Part shown: in pieces, positions 58,909-64,000 of the stretch
How the letters are laid out: each line of letters begins with the position of its first letter
Position numbering within the stretch: the first letter of the stretch is position 1
From: Neoscytalidium dimidiatum
Lineage: Eukaryota; Ascomycota; Dothideomycetes; Botryosphaeriales; Botryosphaeriaceae
DNA length: 64,000 nt
Direction of reading: 5' to 3'
NCBI GenBank assembly: GCA_037367355.1
Contig: CM074703.1
Span: 2,356,001 to 2,420,000, forward strand
The notes under the pieces: generated by a model
Told to the model about the DNA's origin: nothing
Databases searched by the model: none
Seen by the model: the letters and a program-made list of their open reading frames with translations, nothing else
Made by a program: the position numbers and the translations under genes

Positions 58909-58999
58909 AGCCCAACGCGGGGGTCGAACCCGCAGCCTTGAGATAGCACTCTTGCGAGTCCGTAAGAGTCTCACGCTCTACCGATTGAGCTAGCCGGGC
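58909..58999 (-). tRNA. tRNA-Lys (anticodon CTT), intron-containing
   Basis: The minus strand folds as a full cloverleaf of 73 nt plus an 18-nt intron. Acceptor stem GCCCGGC pairs with GTTGGGC (two G-T pairs). The D arm is GCTC...GAGC with AATCGGTA loop, which contains the A box. The anticodon stem TGAGA/TCTCA encloses CTCTTA-intron-A, so the anticodon is CTT with the intron directly after position 37, where fungal tRNA introns sit. The T arm is GCGGG-TTCGACC-CCCGC, containing the B box. The 3' CCA is not encoded, as usual in eukaryotes. Confidence 0.95.
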
Positions 59000-60948
59000 G
59001 GCGGTGGTATCAAGATGAAGGCTTGATACCGGTTGTTGTTGAGATGCTGTGGGCTAGCAAACAATATATACACTACAAACCCTCGAGATTCTGCTACTAA
59101 ACAGCGACGTCTCTCAAGCCTTAGACAGCTCAATAAAAGGCGTGGGTAGAGTGAAGAGACCAGGAGAAAACTTTTGCGCCGACCAATTCCCGAATCTGGG
59201 TTAGCGCGAAAATGGTCCGAGCTAAGAGGTCTTGCCGTAGTGGAGCCGAGACTGGGGCACGATTGCAGGACTTTGAATGTTCATCAGGCTCAGACATGTT
59301 TGAGAAAGTCCTTGTTTAATAGGTTGGTAGGATTGAGAAAGCAGGATATTAACAGATTTCAAAGCTAAGAGGGGGAGGGGGTCGTGCTGGAAGGGTAATA
59401 GGTTAATAGTAAACGTGTAATCTCAACGGAAACTGGTATTTCAAGAGGCAAATTGTTAGGCCAGGTCGAAGACGTGTCATTAGAAGGCTATAGGAGGGAT
59501 AACCTCTATGACGGCTCCCCTCGGGCGGGTTTCCGGGCTGCATTAGTAAATTACAGGCCCGGATCAGCACTAGAGAATAATACCACCTTGAGATGAGACA
59601 ATCCGTAGGACTTAGAAAATGTGATTGCGGTACTAATGTTACACAAAATGGATGATGGTTATAGTCTATTCCCTGATATTTGCATTGAATATCGAATCGG
59701 CAGGCAGCCGCTCGATGCCCGGTTGGGGGGAAGTGGGGAAGGAAAATGCGACATCAGGGAATGAGGGAAGGGTCAGGTAGAGTGCAATTCTTGAGCCGTA
59801 GAATGCTTGGTGTTCTAAGTATGAGAGAATGCTACAACTGAACTTTCAATTCCTCCGTGGGCATGAGCTTATGTATGCAGGTAGGTCATGCACTGGATTA
59901 GTCTTTACCCGCCACGGCATGTCTTTTTTACAGAGCTATTCCTTATTGCTTTTTTTTTTTCCTAAAAAAGAGAAGTACATCACATGAACTTCCATCACCG
60001 CGCGTGAATGGGGCAGCGAAATGAGACTCTGAAATGTATTTTCAGGTTCACACATATAAACTGTGTTTGAAGTCGAAAGCGTTCGGTAAATAGTAGACTG
60101 ATACGGAATAGTGTACAATGTGACTTATAAGCCCCATCAGTGCGTTGGTCTTTGTAAACAGTCTTCTCTTCAACCCTCAGAGGGACAATCCATTGAGTTC
60201 AAACAAACTGACTCCAGTCAGAAACGGCCATGGTCATTTCATACCATCCTTTCAAGCAAATGCTACCGTGCATTCGTCTGCCTTCATTGCTGATAGGTTC
60301 TTGCCTTCGTGTTGCCATTTTAAAATATGTATGTCGAGTCCACGAGAGCGTACAACTGCGGCTGCATCGTCCAACGGTTTATCGAGTGCTATTTGCAGTT
60401 CAGGACTCACCGTTTCTGTTCCTTGGCTTTAGTTATCTTCCGCTGCAGCACGATCTGTTCACTGTGCAATATAATGTCAACGCCACTTTACGATGCCATC
60501 CGACCGCCGTGATGGAGTGAATGTTGAGTAGGGAAGGATGTAAATATGAGCACCAAAAGACATATATGAACGGCCGGGGGATAACGCGCTGTATGGCTGT
60601 AGGCGCTTGGGAGACATTCACAAATGCAAATTCCAAATAAGTGTACCCCAGAAAAGCGGCCCGTCCCTTCCCTTTAGCGTGATCGTAAACTGCCGAGGCT
60701 CACTGCTTCCCGATCCACTTGCCGAGTACGGTAGGGGAGGGGGTATATCTGAAGCTCCGGCGCAAATGCGCATGATTGGCTCCCAAAATTGCACGCATAT
60801 TATCTTCCGCATCGCACGTGTCTGGCGCGTTCTTGACCTCAGACGTCAATTTGCAACCTCGAAATTCAACCGCAGTTGCCGTCAGTGTAAAACGTCCGAA
60901 GCACACATCCGCAGTTCCCAAGCATCATCGCGGAATCCCTCGCCGAAA
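59000..60948. other. 1.9-kb intergenic stretch
   Basis: Between the tRNA-Lys 5' end and the SnoaL-like gene. AT-richer, with short open frames only. I can support nothing here. Confidence 0.5.
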
Positions 60949-61338
60949 ATGCGCTACGAAGACTATATCGCCGCCTTCAACAACCCCACCGACCTCGCCG
61001 ACAAAGCCCGCTTCTTCACCGAAGACGTCATACTCGAAGCACCCTACGCACACCTCCAGGGACGCGACGCTGTGCTCGCCATGTTCGACGCCGCGCACAG
61101 CAAAGTCAAGGAAGAGCTACGGCCGCGCCTGGTCGTGCGCAACGACGACGTCATCATGGCCGAGGTGGACGCGTGCTTCGTCGCCAAGGAGGACACGCCG
61201 GGCTCACCGTTCTACGAATTCAAAAAGGGGGACTCTTTGGCGTTTCGGTTTTTCGGGGTGTACAAGTTGAGGGGTGATCGCATTTGCGAGTTCAGGTTGA
61301 GCTTCTGGCTAGCGCCGACACTAATTGAACTGTTTTGA
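60949..61338 (+). CDS. SnoaL-like/NTF2-like small protein
   Basis: Intronless 129-aa protein. It shows the NTF2-like cone fold pattern: an N-terminal helix (MRYEDYIAAFNNPTDLADKA), FFTEDVILEAPYAHLQGRDA, helix AVLAMFDAAHSKVKEELRPR, then antiparallel strands (RLVVRNDDVIMAEVDACFVA; SLAFRFFGVYKLRGDRICEF). The pairs FTEDVILE and GDSLAF...FGVYKLRGDRI are typical of SnoaL_2-type domains, which act as polyketide cyclases, isomerases or simple binding proteins. No catalytic dyad can be assigned with certainty. The open frame extends upstream without a stop, but the residues before this Met are not NTF2-like, so I start here. It lies 658 bp upstream of the aldoxime dehydratase gene on the same strand; a shared pathway is possible but not shown. 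Confidence 0.75.
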   Translation: MRYEDYIAAFNNPTDLADKARFFTEDVILEAPYAHLQGRDAVLAMFDAAHSKVKEELRPRLVVRNDDVIMAEVDACFVAKEDTPGSPFYEFKKGDSLAFRFFGVYKLRGDRICEFRLSFWLAPTLIELF

Positions 61339-61996
61339 GGGCGGGTTGGGGTGAAGGAGAAAGATCTCAAATGGGTGTTCGGCGGAGAGAAATAGGTGAG
61401 GGTATGCGGGGGTTTCTTTCTTCATCCAGGTACTTTGCCGTATCTTTTGTCAGATTAGACGCTCTGGACGCTCAGGATGCGGACGGTGGTGACGAATTAC
61501 GGGGAAAAGGAAGATAGGACGTGAAGATGATTGGTGGGTATGTGAGACCTATGCGCTGTTCATTACGAAGATAGGTATGCGACTCGCTAAGACCGGTGCG
61601 CGTGACATCGCAAGTACGGCCATTGAGAATAACGACATGTGTTGCAATCGTCTCATGCTCATAAAAATCATCGCTCGCCGTCGATTGAATGCTCGAGATT
61701 GGATAAACCAACTCCGCCCGTCGCGGAAAACCTACTGTCGAAGGATCTCACTAACGTAATGCGGGGGCAGATGTAGTTTCCGAACCTCGGGTATCTCGTC
61801 AGCGAGTCAGAGCTCGTCATTGTCCCACTCCAGGTCAACACTGACGCCTGGACAAAGCTTCATCAATATATCTATACAGTGAGCAGGCCCATGATACTTG
61901 AATGCCATAGAAACCAGATCCACTGACAGCGAGCAGTTCGAAATCCGTGCCCCACTGCAGGAAATCGCCCATCCAAGGAACGAGAAGAAAGACGAC
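61339..61996. other. Intergenic, probable promoter of the aldoxime dehydratase gene
   Basis: 658 bp between two genes on the same strand. No supported coding sequence. The reading frame of the dehydratase is open back to about 61898 but offers no ATG before 61997. Confidence 0.45.
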
Positions 61997-63067
61997 ATGA
62001 GTTGCCCAATGACTCGGAAATACCCACTGCGCCAACCAAAGAATTACAAGCCCCCTATCCCGCGTTGGTCTCTAAAACTTCCTGCGGACGTTGACCGGGT
62101 TTTCACAATCTACGTGGGCATCCAGAAGCACGCAGCCGACACGACGACGCAGTCAAGCGCATTCAAGGCAAAACAGTTGATCCAGAGATGGATAAGCGAA
62201 GCGCATCCAGAAGCCCACGAGAAATTCACAGTCCTCGAAGGCGCCGATGAAGTTGGTTCCGAAGTATGGGTATGCTACTTTGCAGACTCCGCGGCCTACG
62301 AGGACAGCGTGCGTAAACTTTCTCTTCCCCAAATCCACGCTTCCCTCGCCCCAGACGCCTCCACGGTTGGGCTGTGGGTCGAACGCTTCTCCACCCCATT
62401 CTCCCGCCTTGAGACGAACTATTCCGGTCTGGATTACCTGCCTGGGTATGCCAGGATGCCTGGGGCCGACACCGTGGAACATACGCTATCCGCGTACTGG
62501 GGAGCGGCCAGAGATCGCATCCCCGATTCCGGGCATGACCTCTTCTCGAAAGCTTCGGAGCAGGAGACGGCTCCCCCACAAGAAATTCCTCCCGCTCTTG
62601 GGCAGCGTCTCATCGGGAGCAACTACGAGAATATGGTGCATATCCGGTCCGGCCAGTTTTGGGAGAACTGCAGCGCCGAAGAGTCAGAGGCGTACGAGAC
62701 CAATCTTGAACCAACACTGATGGCCGGTCTGCGATATCTCTGGCAGAACCCTCTCGATACCGGAACGCTTGGATTGAGGTTCGTGCGGAGCGAGCGAGAG
62801 CCGGGTACGGTCGCGAAGGAGACGTGTGCAGCTGGATTCTCCCGGAGCTTGGGCGATTTGGAGGCGTGGGCTGAGAAACACCCATCTCACAAGGCAATCT
62901 ATTTAGGAGCGATCAAGCATGCAAAGACGTTCGGGTTGGACAGGAAGATGAGGACCTGGCATGAAGTCTCGGTATTGAAAGCTGGAGAAGTGCAGTTCGA
63001 GTACGTCAACTGCACGCCGAGTACTGGTGTGATCAGGTTCGTGAAATTGGATGGAGAGGCCCTGTAG
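61997..63067 (+). CDS. Haem-dependent aldoxime dehydratase (phenylacetaldoxime dehydratase-like)
   Basis: Intronless 356-aa protein; bacterial and fungal aldoxime dehydratases have about 350 aa. N-terminus YPLRQPKNYKPPIPRWSLKL followed by DVDRVFTIYVGIQ is the usual opening. Two ferredoxin-like haem-binding halves follow: EVWVCYFADSAAYEDSVRKL and VGLWVERFSTPFSRLETNYS; then GSNYENMVHIRSGQFWENCS. The C-terminal signature is AAGFSRSLGDLEAWAEKHPS with HPSHKAIYLGA, whose second half holds the proximal haem His, and TWHEVSVLKAGEVQFEYVNC. The enzyme removes water from aldoximes (R-CH=N-OH) to give nitriles, a step upstream of nitrilase in metabolism of plant-derived oximes. No nitrilase lies in the window. 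The first in-frame ATG is 61997, giving MSCPMTRKYPLRQP; the family often has about 10 more residues, so a short upstream exon cannot be ruled out. Confidence 0.88.
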   Translation: MSCPMTRKYPLRQPKNYKPPIPRWSLKLPADVDRVFTIYVGIQKHAADTTTQSSAFKAKQLIQRWISEAHPEAHEKFTVLEGADEVGSEVWVCYFADSAAYEDSVRKLSLPQIHASLAPDASTVGLWVERFSTPFSRLETNYSGLDYLPGYARMPGADTVEHTLSAYWGAARDRIPDSGHDLFSKASEQETAPPQEIPPALGQRLIGSNYENMVHIRSGQFWENCSAEESEAYETNLEPTLMAGLRYLWQNPLDTGTLGLRFVRSEREPGTVAKETCAAGFSRSLGDLEAWAEKHPSHKAIYLGAIKHAKTFGLDRKMRTWHEVSVLKAGEVQFEYVNCTPSTGVIRFVKLDGEAL

Positions 63068-63338
63068 GTAGATAAACCAGGAGTGGCGTGGGGAAAGGCA
63101 CGAGGACAAGCCGACGAAGGGCAAAAGCCGCTGGTGTATTGATCCGGAGAGATTAGTATCCCGTCGGTTATGAAATTTGTCCGGATGAGGGTTGTAGTCT
63201 CCGAATCTTGATGGGTTGTGATTTCTCCAGCTAAGGGATGATCCCGCAAGGTGCCTCTCCCCGATTGGTGTATTTACCGTTCTTTTCTTGCATGGACCAG
63301 TGGGTGGCACACCACACTCCTTGGCGGATGCTTGAGAT
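63068..63338. other. Short intergenic, convergent gene ends
   Basis: 271 bp between the dehydratase stop and the stop of the small membrane protein gene. Nothing supported beyond 3' UTRs. Confidence 0.5.
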
Positions 63339-63626
63339 TTACGATCCTTTCCTGTACTTGTCACGGCAAATAGATGCCACTAACAGAGCCACGAGCACAA
63401 TCAGGAACACCATAGCTGCCAGCATTTTCATGGCTGTCCTCCGGGTCCAGGCAAGAAGTTCGACGATATCCCTCTTGTTCATGTCGACGACGTCCTCGGC
63501 ACGGTAATAGGCACGGTTCTGAGCGACGGACTCTCTGCAGTAGGAGGGAAATTCGGAGGGATGGCAAAGGACGTGGAACAGGCGACGCCATGACTCTCGT
63601 GCGAGAGCGGCTTCATAGGTGGCCAT
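63339..63626 (-). CDS. Small single-pass membrane protein, unknown function
   Basis: 95-aa open frame without introns. The first 70 residues are soluble and mixed-charge (MATYEAALARESWRRLFHVL, YCRESVAQNRAYYRAEDVVD, MNKRDIVELLAWTRR), then one strong membrane segment (MLAAMVFLIVLVALLVASIC), then a short basic tail RDKYRKGS. The basic residues on the C-terminal side and absence of a signal peptide suggest a tail-anchored protein. No family recognised. The frame is open upstream to 63839, but that part is Pro/Ser/Arg-rich and looks untranslated, so the Met at 63626 (natural MATYEAAL start) is preferred. Modest confidence because the gene is short. Confidence 0.5.
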   Translation of the reverse strand: MATYEAALARESWRRLFHVLCHPSEFPSYCRESVAQNRAYYRAEDVVDMNKRDIVELLAWTRRTAMKMLAAMVFLIVLVALLVASICRDKYRKGS

Positions 63627-64000
63627 TTTGGAAGTAATTCGAGGTGGGAGGCAATTGAGGGGATGAAAGACGACTGCCAGGCGATTTGGGGTTCTGAACG
63701 GTGTGCGTAGGTGGTGTATCGCTGGGAGGCGACCGCAGTTCGAGAGGGGATGTTGGAAGGTGAAAGCTGAGGCGCGTGAAACGGAAGCAACATGCCAGCT
63801 GCAGCCTGCAGTGGGGCCGCTGAAAGCTGCCTGTGACACCTCATTGCCTCCTTAGGAATAGTGCCGCCCCTCATTGGCTGCCCATTAAGCGCGCGAAGGC
63901 GCGTCTGTGCGACTTGTTGATCTTACCATTTCATCATCTTCACCCTGCCCCTCTCCCCTTCGCTGCTCTCACGCGAGAGGACTGCTCTGGTGCCTACTTC
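63627..64000. other. Right edge of window, presumed 5' flank
   Basis: Upstream of the small membrane protein. CT-rich towards the right end (CCTGCCCCTCTCCCCTTC near 63943), which resembles a fungal promoter, possibly of a gene beyond the window. Nothing else supported. Confidence 0.4.

Noticed and set aside
1..64000. Transposons, RIP-degraded blocks, CRISPR arrays, secondary-metabolite core enzymes
   Set aside because: No transposase, reverse transcriptase, long terminal or inverted repeats, regular spacer arrays, or PKS/NRPS/terpene synthase motifs were seen.

Overview
The window is nuclear DNA from a filamentous ascomycete (Pezizomycotina). The basis is: short GT...AG introns, mostly 46-84 nt, with CTRAC/CTAAC-type branch sites; two Zn2Cys6 regulators; fungal-only families (exocyst Sec3 with a PH head, GH76 Dfg5/Dcw1, cutinase, aldoxime dehydratase, Far1/Ste5-type scaffold); and a tRNA-Lys with the usual intron after position 37. 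A Dothideomycete-like genome would fit, but nothing here fixes the class. I support 20 protein genes and 1 tRNA in 64 kb. This is sparse for such fungi, with several gene-free stretches of 2-5 kb.

Layout. 1-2937 (-): 5' three quarters of a RING-H2/PH/VWA signalling scaffold, cut by the window edge. 7944-10662 (+): Zn2Cys6 regulator with a fungal transcription-factor domain. 11764-13504 (-): UTP16/BUD21-type nucleolar protein, divergent from 13734-15368 (+), a mitochondrial helical-repeat protein. 17009-21940 (-): exocyst SEC3, divergent from 22470-23654 (+), SRP40/Nopp140. 24905-26252 (-): GDP-mannose pyrophosphorylase. 27042-27845 (-): 2H phosphoesterase. 29582-31466 (+): PLP aminotransferase. 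31984-33425 (-): DUF3500 protein, divergent from a 122-aa protein at 34069-34582 (+). 35093-36562 (-): GPI-anchored GH76 wall enzyme, divergent from 38437-40117 (+), a secreted histidine acid phosphatase. 42818-44954 (-): NRAMP metal transporter, divergent from 45975-46827 (+), a compact Zn2Cys6 protein. 49011-51360 (+): cutinase with a Gly-rich N-terminal half encoded by an array of mini-exons. 55133-57358 (-): copper amine oxidase. 58909-58999 (-): tRNA-Lys(CTT). 60949-61338 (+): SnoaL-like protein. 61997-63067 (+): aldoxime dehydratase. 63339-63626 (-): small membrane protein.

Functional themes. The left half is mostly housekeeping: ribosome biogenesis (UTP16, SRP40), polarised secretion (SEC3) and mannosylation precursor supply (GDP-mannose). 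The right half leans towards the cell surface and the environment: GH76 wall assembly, secreted phosphatase, metal uptake, cutinase, amine oxidase and aldoxime-to-nitrile chemistry. There is no clear biosynthetic cluster, no transposon, no CRISPR array and no recognisable RIP-degraded block.

The most unusual object is the cutinase gene. Nine consecutive short exons (48-174 nt), all phase 0, nearly all starting with Gly codons and all ending in a Leu codon, encode alternating Gly/Pro/Ser-rich modules. They precede a large last exon carrying an intact cutinase domain. Every internal exon can be skipped without breaking the frame. Exon and intron coordinates given below were worked out by hand from splice consensus and frame; they are predictions.
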